The translations under genes were made by a program, and so were the position numbers. 32,884 bases of DNA, from the NCBI GenBank assembly GCA_020882975.1, contig JAHRFD010000041.1:3657-36540 (forward strand), in the 5' to 3' direction. Shown here piece after piece: positions 17,745-25,077 of this stretch; the stretch's first letter is position 1; every line of letters begins with the position of its first letter. The DNA comes from Microcoleus sp. EPA2 (GTDB lineage: Bacteria > Cyanobacteriota > Cyanobacteriia > Cyanobacteriales > Microcoleaceae). The notes under the pieces are model-generated. The model was not told where the DNA came from. It saw nothing but the letters and a program-made list of their open reading frames with translations, and ran no database searches.

Positions 17745-17841
17745 TATAGCCTTTCTCAAAAAGGTGAGGTACGAATTTTGCCCTGGAAAGCTTGACAATA
17801 CAGGGTTTGTGTATACCTCATTTATCTGAGAACCGCTATAG
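17745..17841. repeat. 97-bp MITE-like element
   Basis: The left end TATAGCCTTTCTCA and right end TGAGAACCGCTATAG are near-perfect inverted repeats, with further complementarity in GAGGTAC and GTATACCTC just inside. No ORF is present. The right end resembles 5437-5470 after the hairpin beside the subtilase. Confidence 0.6.
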
Positions 17842-17895
17842 CTGTGGTGCGATCGACTCGAACAACTAATTTGCTGCGCGGGTGTGAGTAAGTGA

Positions 17896-18033
17896 TTCGG
17901 TGAATTCGATGAAAACGGCAATCTACCACCGGGAGTTCATTCTCGACGTTTAGCTAAAATGTCAGTGATGCGAATGCAATTAAACTTGCTGGTATTTAAT
18001 CCTGTAAAAGAGGAGATTGTATCATGGAGATAG
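17896..18033 (+). pseudogene. 3' remnant of xisH fused to another gene fragment
   Basis: From 17977 the frame reads LNLLVFNPVKEEIVSWR and stops at 18033. This aligns with the end of the second XisH in this window (KLIIFRPDSEEIVLWR). The stop overlaps the start of xisI by 10 bp, as in intact xisHI pairs. Only about 18 codons of xisH remain. The same frame upstream (17902-17940) encodes EFDENGNLPPGVH, which resembles the conserved N-terminus of small nucleotidyltransferase-like DUF6932 proteins, so two gene scraps may be joined here. The xisH part is convincing; the DUF6932 part is tentative. Confidence 0.65.
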
Positions 18034-18350
18034 AAAAATATAGAAAACTGATTCAGTCGATTATTGAAAAACACTCTACCTGCGATTATGAAGATCCAGA
18101 AGTGGAGTCTCAAATTGCTTTCGATGGCGATCGCTACTTGATGTTTCATGTGGGCTGGCGCGGGGAAGGACGAGTTTATGGATGTGTGATTCACATTGAG
18201 ATTAAAGACGGTAAGATTTGGATTCAACGGGATGGAACTGAGGTGGGAATAGCTAACGAGCTAATTGAATCAGGAGTACCTAAGTCGGATATAGTTCTGG
18301 GATATCGATCGCCCTATATGCGGAAGTTTACAGAGTTGGCGGTGGGGTAG
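18024..18350 (+). CDS. xisI: XisI family protein (orphan)
   Basis: A 108-residue protein of the XisI family (fdxN element excision controlling factor). Typical features are GDRYLMFHVGWRG, RVYGCVIHIEIKDGKIWIQ and a GIANELIESGVPKSDIVLGY end. XisI normally acts with XisH, and in Anabaena the pair controls excision of the fdxN element. Here only the last codons of xisH survive upstream, so this XisI is orphaned. The second copy at 31968 shares the IHIEIKD-KIWIQ core. GAGGAG lies 9 nt before the ATG. Whether an orphan XisI is functional is unknown. Confidence 0.92.
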   Translation: MEIEKYRKLIQSIIEKHSTCDYEDPEVESQIAFDGDRYLMFHVGWRGEGRVYGCVIHIEIKDGKIWIQRDGTEVGIANELIESGVPKSDIVLGYRSPYMRKFTELAVG

Positions 18351-18376
18351 TGGCTGCGATCGGAAAATAAGTAGAA

Positions 18377-18463
18377 TTATTGCACTGTTTGATATTTGCT
18401 GTGAGGGATCTCGCTCTTTCATTTTAGGCGATCGGTCATCAGAAACAAGAAAGGGCGATCGCT
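18377..18463. repeat. Direct repeat, left copy flanking toxin-antitoxin pair
   Basis: About 87 bp similar to 19266-19350. The last 36 bp (18428-18463, starting GCGATCGGTCATCAGAAACA) are identical in both copies. The pair brackets the Phd/VapC module. Confidence 0.75.
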
Positions 18464-18580
18464 ATGAGTTTTGGTGGGAGTATGGCGCCGGGTGGTATTT
18501 GTAAAGCATTCATAAACTCGATCTTGCAGAACTCTCACCATCGAACTAAACTTAACTTATAGACTAAATTTTTTAAGAGC

Positions 18581-18826
18581 ATGGAAACTGTAAATATCCA
18601 TCAAGCTAAAACAAATCTCTCACTACTACTGTTGCGTGTAGAATTGGGAGAAGAAATCATTATTGCAAACGGAGACATCCCAATCGCGAAGTTGGTGCCG
18701 TTTCGTACTTCATCTAATCGACGAGCTAGTTTAGGGCAAGATCGAGGGAGATTTGTTTTGCCAGAGGACTTTAACGATCCTTTGCCAAAAGAGATTTTGA
18801 CCGCATTCGAGGGTGATGAAAAGTGA
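18581..18826 (+). CDS. Phd/YefM-type antitoxin
   Basis: An 81-residue antitoxin. The N-terminal METVNIHQAKTNLSLLLLRV is the typical Phd/YefM DNA-binding start (V-N-x-x-x-A-K-x-x-L), followed by GEEIIIANGDIPIAKLVPF. The C-terminal 30 residues are expected to wrap the toxin. Its TGA overlaps the GTG of the toxin gene (GTGA), so the two are coupled. By family behaviour it should repress its own promoter, which would lie in the repeat-bearing stretch upstream. Both genes sit between direct repeats 890 bp apart. Confidence 0.9.
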   Translation: METVNIHQAKTNLSLLLLRVELGEEIIIANGDIPIAKLVPFRTSSNRRASLGQDRGRFVLPEDFNDPLPKEILTAFEGDEK

Positions 18827-19224
18827 AACTATTGCTGGATACGCAGTGCTTTTTGTGGTGGTTTGCCCAACCAGAGCGATTGAATGAGGAGGCGATCGCA
18901 CAGATTGCCGATGAAACGAACGAATTGTGGTTTTCTGTTGCTAGTATCTGGGAAATGGGTATCAAAGTTGCGATCGGAAAATTGCCGCTGCCAGAACCGA
19001 TAGATACCTACATTTCTAGCCGTATGATACAGTTAGATGTGCGATCGTTGGAAATTACAGCACCTCATGCCCTGCGAGCGGCTGCGTTACCATTACATCA
19101 TCGAGATCCCTTCGATCGAATGCTAATTGCCCAGGCTCAGATTGAGGAGATGACGCTGGTGAGTGCTGATTCAATGTTCAAGCAATACAGCGATATTACT
19201 ATTCTTTGGGCAGCAAATTTGTGA
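18823..19224 (+). CDS. VapC-like PIN-domain ribonuclease toxin
   Basis: A 133-residue PIN-domain protein with all four expected acidic residues visible: Asp6 in LLLDTQCFLWW, Glu44 in SIWEMGIK, Asp95 in HHRDPFDRMLIAQA and Asp116 in LVSADSMF. PIN toxins cleave RNA, often tRNA, when freed from antitoxin. This subgroup is the one paired with Phd-type antitoxins. It starts with GTG, overlapping the antitoxin stop by 4 nt. Full length, so probably functional. Confidence 0.92.
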   Translation: MKLLLDTQCFLWWFAQPERLNEEAIAQIADETNELWFSVASIWEMGIKVAIGKLPLPEPIDTYISSRMIQLDVRSLEITAPHALRAAALPLHHRDPFDRMLIAQAQIEEMTLVSADSMFKQYSDITILWAANL

Positions 19225-19265
19225 GATTTTACTTATCATTTATGCTGTCGATCGCACTCCGTACA

Positions 19266-19350
19266 ATCATCGCACTGTTTGGTATTTGGTGTGAAGGGCG
19301 ATCGGTCTTGATGCGCGATCGGTCATCAGAAACAAGAAAGGGCGATCGCT
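19266..19350. repeat. Direct repeat, right copy flanking toxin-antitoxin pair
   Basis: Counterpart of 18377-18463; the 36-bp segment 19315-19350 is identical to 18428-18463. The segment after it (to 19380) is made of GCGATCG-rich HIP1-like repeats. Confidence 0.75.
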
Positions 19351-19425
19351 CTTGATGCGATATCGGGCGATCGCTATCCGTGCAATAATCGGATTGACAT
19401 GGTAGAAATGGATCAGATAGTGAGG

Positions 19426-19463
19426 AAAAAAAGAGGTTGGGTTTCCTTGTTTCAACCCAACCT
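19426..19463 (-). terminator. Rho-independent terminator for the 19526-20059 gene
   Basis: AGGTTGGGTT (19434-19443) and AACCCAACCT (19454-19463) form a perfect 10-bp stem with a 10-nt loop. Read on the minus strand it is followed by seven U residues (plus-strand A-tract 19426-19432). It is placed about 60 bp after the stop of the FG-GAP-like gene. Confidence 0.75.
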
Positions 19464-19525
19464 ACAAGTAAGGGCGATCGCACTGCTTTGGTTAGTGTAT
19501 ACTGATATATTCGCTTATATTCGAT

Positions 19526-20059
19526 CTAGCGGTAAAATTTCTTGCCATCCGAATAAAAAACAATATCGTTACGGATATTGGGATAAAGATAGGGCATCTT
19601 CAAATCAGACAGACCGTCATTATTATTATCGATGGACTCAATCCCCCCAACAACAGAATTTGGGTTCAAGTTGCCCTTACCACTTCTCCACCAGATGCTA
19701 GAGTTAAAATTCTTGCCGTCCGAGGTAAATACCCATATTCCAACATCAAAGTTTCCATAGTCATACAGACAAGCAATATCCGAATTTTTATCACCATTGA
19801 ACTCACCAACCGTACAACTAAGTATTTTTGAGAAGTTCGCTTCTCCCCGACGGGTTGTATACCATTGTTGCCAGGTTCTACCATCATTGACTTCTACTGT
19901 AACAGCCAGAGAGCCTACCTCTCGAATCCGAGCTTGTTGAGCTTGTGTACCATCAAACTTTCCTCGTAATCCAGATATTTGGGAATATGCTGTTTCAATC
20001 GAATTGAAAACTGTAGCTACGACACCGATAGAAATTAAAATTCTCATGAGTATTTTCAT
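19526..20059 (-). CDS. Secreted FG-GAP/VCBS-like protein
   Basis: A 177-residue protein with a signal peptide (residues 1-26, MKILMRILISIGVVATVF, cleavage after AYS). Two Asp/Asn-rich loops are visible, GEFNGDKNSDIACLYDYGN (about 89-107) and NNNDGLSDLKMPYLYP (about 148-163). They match the calcium-binding D-x-N-x-D-G-x-x-D loop of FG-GAP/VCBS propeller repeats. It is too short for a full propeller, so it may be a small domain or work as an oligomer. GGGAGG lies before the ATG and the terminator at 19426 follows. Function unknown. Confidence 0.78.
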   Translation of the reverse strand: MKILMRILISIGVVATVFNSIETAYSQISGLRGKFDGTQAQQARIREVGSLAVTVEVNDGRTWQQWYTTRRGEANFSKILSCTVGEFNGDKNSDIACLYDYGNFDVGIWVFTSDGKNFNSSIWWRSGKGNLNPNSVVGGIESIDNNNDGLSDLKMPYLYPNIRNDIVFYSDGKKFYR

Positions 20060-20374
20060 AATTGCCTCCCAGCTAAAATTTCGCCAAACTGGTTAATCTG
20101 CGGTCTAACTATTAATTAGACCGCAACTGCTGTCTAACAAACTATTACAGGGTATCAAACGGCAAGCGTTTAATCCCTAAATTTATGGTTTAACCCTTCT
20201 CCCATCATCCTCAGAAATCAAAGCTTTGTCCAGCGAAAAACTGTTCAATTTTGCCGACATTTTCCCCAGCTTTTACTCTCTTGAATTGGGTTTTGTGGGA
20301 AAATGTACGGAAATGTATTAAAAAGCCGGGAAATGTGAGCTATAATCCACAAAGTGCGCCCATATACCTGTGCC
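20060..20374. other. Divergent intergenic region with palindrome
   Basis: Between the divergent FG-GAP-like and NB-ARC genes. GCGGTCTAA (20100-20108) and TTAGACCGC (20116-20124) form a perfect 9-bp inverted repeat with a 7-nt spacer, 41 bp upstream of the FG-GAP-like start, where an operator could lie. GGAAATGT is repeated near 20311 and 20333. Nothing else is recognised. Confidence 0.5.
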
Positions 20375-21751
20375 ATGAATCTTAAAGAAATGTTAAAATT
20401 TGCTGATGATATAGTATTTGCCAAAACAGGTCAGCACCTTGACGATTTACAAGAAACGGTACTGCGAGGAACTCTACAACATGAGACATATAAGCAAATA
20501 GCTAAAGATTTTGATTTTTCTGAAAGTCGTGTTAGGGAAGTAGGATCGGAATTATGGCGCCTACTTTCAGAAGAGTTAGGGGAAGATATTCATAAATCAA
20601 ATTTACGATCGGCAATAGAGAGGTTCCAAGTCTCGATAGTTTCACATTGGGAACAGCATCACAACCAAATTGGTAGTTTTAACATCTGTGGAGAAACTTT
20701 ACACTCACCTGATATCCCAAACTCACAGCCACCAAATCAAGAAACATCTAACCCAAAAGAAACTAAAACTCTACATCAAGATTTAAGCGAGATGCCGGAG
20801 TTGGGTAATTTCTTCGATCGCACTTCCGAACTCCAAACCCTCACAACATGGATTCTACAACAAAACAGCCGCCTCCTAGCCCTCACCGGCCGACTCGGCA
20901 TCGGCAAAACAACCCTAGCAGTAAAACTCGTACAACAAATTAAAGAAGAGTTTGAGTACGTTATTTGGTGCAGCATAGACGCATCGCACACCCCAGATGA
21001 ATTTGAACATAAACTAATACAGTTTTTCTCGCTGTCAGAAAAACAAGATTTATCCCCAACAAACCAGAAACGCTTACCGCTGATTAAGTATTTACAAAAC
21101 CATCGCTGTTTAATAGTCTTGGATGACGTTCACAACCTTTTCTGTAGCGGCGAATTGGCAGGAAAGTATAAACCAGACTATGAAGAATATCGCTCCCTAT
21201 TCAAACAGATAGAAAAAATATCCCATCAAAGTTGCTTTCTGTTAATCGGTTGGGAACAACCGAGAGAAGTGACTCAATTTAAAAACCAAAATACTCCCAT
21301 TCGTACCTTACAACTCAAAGGTTTAGATATCGCAGCCGGACGCGAAATCCTGAGAGATTGTGGGTTAGAAGAAATCGACAACAGTGAAGCACTCATTCAC
21401 CGCTATGAAGGCAACCCGCTATGGTTAAAAAGCGTGGCGAATCTGATTCAAGATCTGGGAATCGACGCGACTGAGTTATTAATAGATGATACCATATTGT
21501 TACCGGAAGATTTGAAAGATGTTTTACAGCAGCAGTTCGATCGCACTTCCGAACTAGAAAAACAAGTTATGTCATTGTTGGCGACAGAAAACCAGCCAGT
21601 CAACCTAGCAAAATTGCTAGAAAAAGGACAAATATCATCATCAGATTTACTCAACGCACTCCAATCTTTATCGCGGCGCTGTTTGATAGAAAAAGAAGGA
21701 AGTCTTTACACTTTGCCACCTGTATTGAAGGAGTATATCAAAGGGTTGTAA
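20375..21751 (+). CDS. NB-ARC ATPase with N-terminal vMAP-type domain
   Basis: A 458-residue STAND-type ATPase. Residues 1-80 resemble the winged-helix N-terminal domain of vWA-MoxR-associated proteins: LDDLQETVLRGTLQHETYKQ, then IAKDFDFSESRVREVGSELW. The NB-ARC domain follows with P-loop TGRLGIGKTTL (about 171-181), Walker B CLIVLDDV (245-252), sensor-like LLIGWEQPRE and an EGNPLWLKSVA motif. A winged-helix segment closes the protein (about 395-455). Such cyanobacterial proteins usually continue into WD40 or TPR repeats; here the gene stops at once, so the ligand-sensing part is missing or supplied in trans. The ATG at 20375 is preferred over the GTG at 20354. Confidence 0.85.
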   Translation: MNLKEMLKFADDIVFAKTGQHLDDLQETVLRGTLQHETYKQIAKDFDFSESRVREVGSELWRLLSEELGEDIHKSNLRSAIERFQVSIVSHWEQHHNQIGSFNICGETLHSPDIPNSQPPNQETSNPKETKTLHQDLSEMPELGNFFDRTSELQTLTTWILQQNSRLLALTGRLGIGKTTLAVKLVQQIKEEFEYVIWCSIDASHTPDEFEHKLIQFFSLSEKQDLSPTNQKRLPLIKYLQNHRCLIVLDDVHNLFCSGELAGKYKPDYEEYRSLFKQIEKISHQSCFLLIGWEQPREVTQFKNQNTPIRTLQLKGLDIAAGREILRDCGLEEIDNSEALIHRYEGNPLWLKSVANLIQDLGIDATELLIDDTILLPEDLKDVLQQQFDRTSELEKQVMSLLATENQPVNLAKLLEKGQISSSDLLNALQSLSRRCLIEKEGSLYTLPPVLKEYIKGL

Positions 21752-21790
21752 CTGAGATATTGCACTATTCTCATGTTACCCCAAATCCCG

Positions 21791-21902
21791 CCAGGGACTC
21801 AAGTCCCTGGCTAATAGCTTAAGTCCTCTAAAGAGGACTGGAAGAGAATTTGAGTCCTCTTTAGAGGACTTAAGCTATGAGACGGGGGTTTAAACCCCCG
21901 TC
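21791..21902. repeat. Triple-palindrome element
   Basis: Three palindromes in 112 bp. First, CCAGGGACT/AGTCCCTGG (21791-21810). Second, a perfect 25-bp inverted repeat (21815-21839 and 21853-21877) with a 13-nt loop, each arm of which is itself palindromic (AGTCCTCT AA AGAGGACT). Third, GACGGGGGTTTAAACCCCCGTC (11-bp arms, 21881-21902). No ORF. It follows the NB-ARC gene and precedes the Uma2 gene. Confidence 0.8.
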
Positions 21903-21961
21903 GGGTGATTGCGAGATAGATATAAAATATAAATTGATGCTGCTAGCAATGGAGTCATCCC

Positions 21962-22663
21962 ATGACCGCAACAAGTCCTATTCAAACTTTGCCAGAAATC
22001 ATCTACCCAGACAGCGACGGAAAACCAATGTCTGACAATACCAAACAGTTTCAATTAATCGTAAAAATTCAAGGTGGCCTAGATGCTTTATTCAAAGACA
22101 ACGAAAATGTGTTTGTAGCAGGTGACTTGCTGTGGTATCCCGTTGCAGGAGATAACAAAACTCGCCAAGCACCTGATACTATGGTAGTCTTTGGTAGACC
22201 AAAAGGCGATCGGGGTTCCTACAAACAGTGGCTAGAAGATAATATTGCGCCGCAAGTTGTCTTTGAAATCATCTCCCCCGGCAACCGGATGACAGCAATG
22301 TTTAAGCTGTTTAAGTTCTACGAGAATTATGGAGTCGAAGAATATTATGTCTACGATCCAGAGGATAATGAGTTAATAGGTTGGCGGCGAACTGACGGAC
22401 AACTAAACTATATTGAATCAATGGAAGGTTGGGTAAGTCCGCGTTTGCAAGTCCGTTTTGAAACTGCATCGGGAGATTTGGAAATTTATCGTCCTGACGG
22501 ACTGAAGTTTTTGTCTTATGTGGAGTTGTCAAGACAAGTGGAACAGGCACAGCAACAAATGGAACAAGAAAGAGAGGAGAAAGAGTTAGCACAGCAAAAA
22601 GCCGATCGCCTATCTGAAAAACTGCGAGAAATGAGGATAAATCCAGAGGACATTTTAAGCTGA
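21962..22663 (+). CDS. Uma2 family endonuclease with coiled-coil tail
   Basis: A 233-residue Uma2 (DUF820) protein, a PD-(D/E)XK-type nuclease family greatly expanded in cyanobacteria. The likely active-site residues are Asp72 in APDTMVVF, Glu102 in VFEIISPGN and Lys115 in MFKLFKFY, followed by GVEEYYVYDPE. Residues 187-222 form a charged coiled coil (EQAQQQMEQEREEKELAQQK) not present in the shorter homologue at 30932. Biological role unknown. The catalytic residues look intact. Confidence 0.88.
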   Translation: MTATSPIQTLPEIIYPDSDGKPMSDNTKQFQLIVKIQGGLDALFKDNENVFVAGDLLWYPVAGDNKTRQAPDTMVVFGRPKGDRGSYKQWLEDNIAPQVVFEIISPGNRMTAMFKLFKFYENYGVEEYYVYDPEDNELIGWRRTDGQLNYIESMEGWVSPRLQVRFETASGDLEIYRPDGLKFLSYVELSRQVEQAQQQMEQEREEKELAQQKADRLSEKLREMRINPEDILS

Positions 22664-22710
22664 ATTATCTCTGCAACGGTTTAATTAAACAGGATTTACT
22701 CACTCCGAAT

Positions 22711-22859
22711 AAAGAAACCGGGTTTTTTGTGAATCTCTCACCTATAGCGAGTATTTTCGTAAAAACCCGGTTTCTGGGATTCCACTCCCACAAAGAAACC
22801 GGGTTTTTTGTGAATCTCTCACCTATAGCGAGTATTCTCGTAAAAACCCGGTTTCTGGG
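22711..22859. repeat. Two tandem hairpin elements (81-bp period)
   Basis: Two near-identical copies, 22711-22778 and 22792-22859, differ at one internal base (TATTTTCG/TATTCTCG). Each is bounded by AGAAACCGGGTTTTT and AAAAACCCGGTTTCT. They lie between the convergent Uma2 and ftsH genes, 24 bp beyond the ftsH stop, and may act as a bidirectional terminator or mRNA end. Confidence 0.85.
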
Positions 22860-22882
22860 CCTCCAGAGAAACCCTGTTAAAC

Positions 22883-24751
22883 TCAAGCCGCAGCCTTATC
22901 TAAAGGCTGTACTTCAGCGAGGTATTTGTGCAGTTGGTCGCCTTCAACTACTTCAGTTTCTAATAGCTTTTGCGTGATTGTTTCCAACAATTCCCGATTG
23001 GCTTTGAGAATATCCAAAGCGTGCTGGTGAGCAGTTTCGACAATTTCTTTGACTTCTTGGTCGATCGCCTCAGCAGTCTGAGCACTCACCGCACGGCGCG
23101 CATTTCCCATACCATCGCTGAGGAACATTGCTTGTTGGCCGCGATCGTAAGCCAGAGGCCCCAACACCTTACTCATCCCGTAAGTTGTCACCATCCGTTC
23201 GGCTAAATCAGTCGCCCTTTGCAAGTCGTTGGAAGCGCCAGTAGTAATGCTACCAAAAACAACTTCCTCAGCCGATCGCCCTCCAAGTAGTGTAGCAATC
23301 TGACCGCGCAATTCCGCCTCATCCAACAAGAAACGATCTTCAGTCGGTACTTGCAACGTGTAACCCAATGCAGCCATACCGCGAGGGACGATCGAGATTT
23401 TCGACACTTCGCCGCCGCCAGTCATCACTGCGCCCACCATGGCGTGCCCGACTTCGTGATAAGCCACAATCTTTTTCTCTTTTTCATTGAGCACCCGGCT
23501 TTTCTTTTCCAAGCCAGCTACAACGCGCTCAAACGCCTCATAAAAGTCTTCCTGCGCGACAGTGAGACGCTTGTTACGAGCAGCTAGCAAGGCAGCTTCA
23601 TTGACCAAATTTGCCAAATCTGCGCCCGAAAAACCGGGGGTACGAGTGGCGACGGCCTTCAAGTCAATATCCGGGCCCAACTTCACTTTTTGAGAGTGAA
23701 TATTCAAAATTGCTTCGCGGCCAGATAAATCCGGGCGATCGACCAAAACTTGGCGATCGAAACGACCGGGGCGCAACAAAGCAGCATCCAAACTTTCCGG
23801 GCGGTTAGTAGCAGCCAGCACAATTACCGTAGTATTGCCCGCAGCAAAACCATCCATTTCAGTTAATAATTGATTGAGAGTTTGTTCCCGTTCGTCATTC
23901 CCACCAAAAGCAGCATTAGTGCTACGAGATTTACCGATCGCATCCAACTCATCAATGAAAATAATACAAGGAGCCTGCTTCTTAGCCTGCTCGAATAAAT
24001 CTCTAACCCTTGCAGAACCAACACCGACAAACAGTTCCACAAACTCCGAACCAGAGATGCTAAAAAATGGTACACCAGCTTCACCAGCCACTGCTTTTGC
24101 TAACAGAGTTTTGCCAGTTCCCGGAGGTCCGACTAACAGCACACCCTTCGGAATGCGCGCGCCAATTGCCGTAAATCTGTCGGGAGTTTTCAGGAACTCA
24201 ACCACTTCCACTAATTCAGTCTTAGCTTCTTCTACTCCAGCCACATCAGCAAATGTAATCTTCGCCGATTCACCTTCCACGTAGACCTTAGCTTTGCTTT
24301 TGCCGATCGAGAGTGCACCCTGGGGGCCACCACCGCCGCGATTCATAAAAAATTGAAAAATCGCCACAAAAATCAGCGGCGGAACTACCCAGCTCAAAAC
24401 ACTGCCGATCCAGCCATTTTTAGAAGGAGGAGTTGCAGCAAATTCCACACCTTTGTCTTGCAAAAGTTTAGGTAATTCCAGGTCAAAAATCGGCGTAGTT
24501 GACAGAATTTGTCCGGGTTGATCGCCTTCGCCTTTAAGTTGGTAGCGAATTTCATTTTGACCTACCGAAGCTCTGACTACATTTTGTTCTTGCACTTGAT
24601 GAACAAACAAACTGTAAGGCACTTGGGGAATTTGGGGACCGAACAAATTCGGCAAAAAGATGTTAGCCAGTAAAAACAGACTTGATAGCAACAACAAGAT
24701 ATTGCTGATTTGGCGAAAACGAGGTGGCTGAGGTTGGTCTTTAATAGCCAT
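22883..24751 (-). CDS. ftsH: FtsH ATP-dependent zinc metalloprotease
   Basis: A 622-residue FtsH. Membrane segments lie at about residues 17-34 and 117-136, with a lumenal or periplasmic domain between them. The AAA module has Walker A GPPGTGKT (208-215), Walker B IIFIDE (263-268) and the second region of homology around ATNRPESLDAALLRPGRFDR. The protease zinc motif is HEVGH (432-436), with DLQRATDLAERMV downstream. The N-terminus (MAIKDQPQPPRF, QVPYSLFVHQVQE) resembles my memory of the cyanobacterial FtsH1/FtsH4 branch rather than the FtsH2/FtsH3 photosystem-repair branch. It acts in membrane protein turnover. Full length. Confidence 0.97.
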   Translation of the reverse strand: MAIKDQPQPPRFRQISNILLLLSSLFLLANIFLPNLFGPQIPQVPYSLFVHQVQEQNVVRASVGQNEIRYQLKGEGDQPGQILSTTPIFDLELPKLLQDKGVEFAATPPSKNGWIGSVLSWVVPPLIFVAIFQFFMNRGGGGPQGALSIGKSKAKVYVEGESAKITFADVAGVEEAKTELVEVVEFLKTPDRFTAIGARIPKGVLLVGPPGTGKTLLAKAVAGEAGVPFFSISGSEFVELFVGVGSARVRDLFEQAKKQAPCIIFIDELDAIGKSRSTNAAFGGNDEREQTLNQLLTEMDGFAAGNTTVIVLAATNRPESLDAALLRPGRFDRQVLVDRPDLSGREAILNIHSQKVKLGPDIDLKAVATRTPGFSGADLANLVNEAALLAARNKRLTVAQEDFYEAFERVVAGLEKKSRVLNEKEKKIVAYHEVGHAMVGAVMTGGGEVSKISIVPRGMAALGYTLQVPTEDRFLLDEAELRGQIATLLGGRSAEEVVFGSITTGASNDLQRATDLAERMVTTYGMSKVLGPLAYDRGQQAMFLSDGMGNARRAVSAQTAEAIDQEVKEIVETAHQHALDILKANRELLETITQKLLETEVVEGDQLHKYLAEVQPLDKAAA

Positions 24752-24883
24752 TGATAAGTTTCATCCTTGAATTTTAGTTAATTTTATTCATTTATTTTCT
24801 CATCAAATACGCACCCATGGTCCATCGGATTTCCTCACTCGATTGGGTCGGTTAACCGGGTAGCATGGATTTGAGATTTAAAA

Positions 24884-25060
24884 CGAACCGCGAAGACGCG
24901 AAGGACACGAAGGAAGAGCAGAAAGTTATAGTTATGAATTATTGGTTAATGGTTAATGAATGGTTTTTACTTCAGAACTCTTTTAAGATTCTCTCGCTCT
25001 TTTCTTACTTCGCGCCCTACCCTACGGGAACGGCTTCGCCGAACGCGTCTTCGCGGTTCG
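24884..25060. mobile_element. MITE-like element, CGAACCGCGAAGACGCG ends
   Basis: A 177-bp element with perfect 17-bp terminal inverted repeats, CGAACCGCGAAGACGCG at 24884-24900 and its complement at 25044-25060. It contains no credible ORF. A half copy beginning CGAACCGCGAAGGAGCGAAG lies at 26050-26085. It occupies most of the 326-bp gap between ftsH and the M48 peptidase gene; the remainder is the ftsH promoter region. Confidence 0.8.
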
Positions 25061-25077
25061 ATATAGTAGAATTCTGG

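Noticed and set aside
18464..18562. Possible 32-residue peptide starting at the end of the left direct repeat
   Set aside because: No ribosome site, and its start lies in repeat DNA.
22665..22886. 73-codon minus-strand frame with an internal repeat
   Set aside because: It is entirely the translated 81-bp tandem hairpin element.
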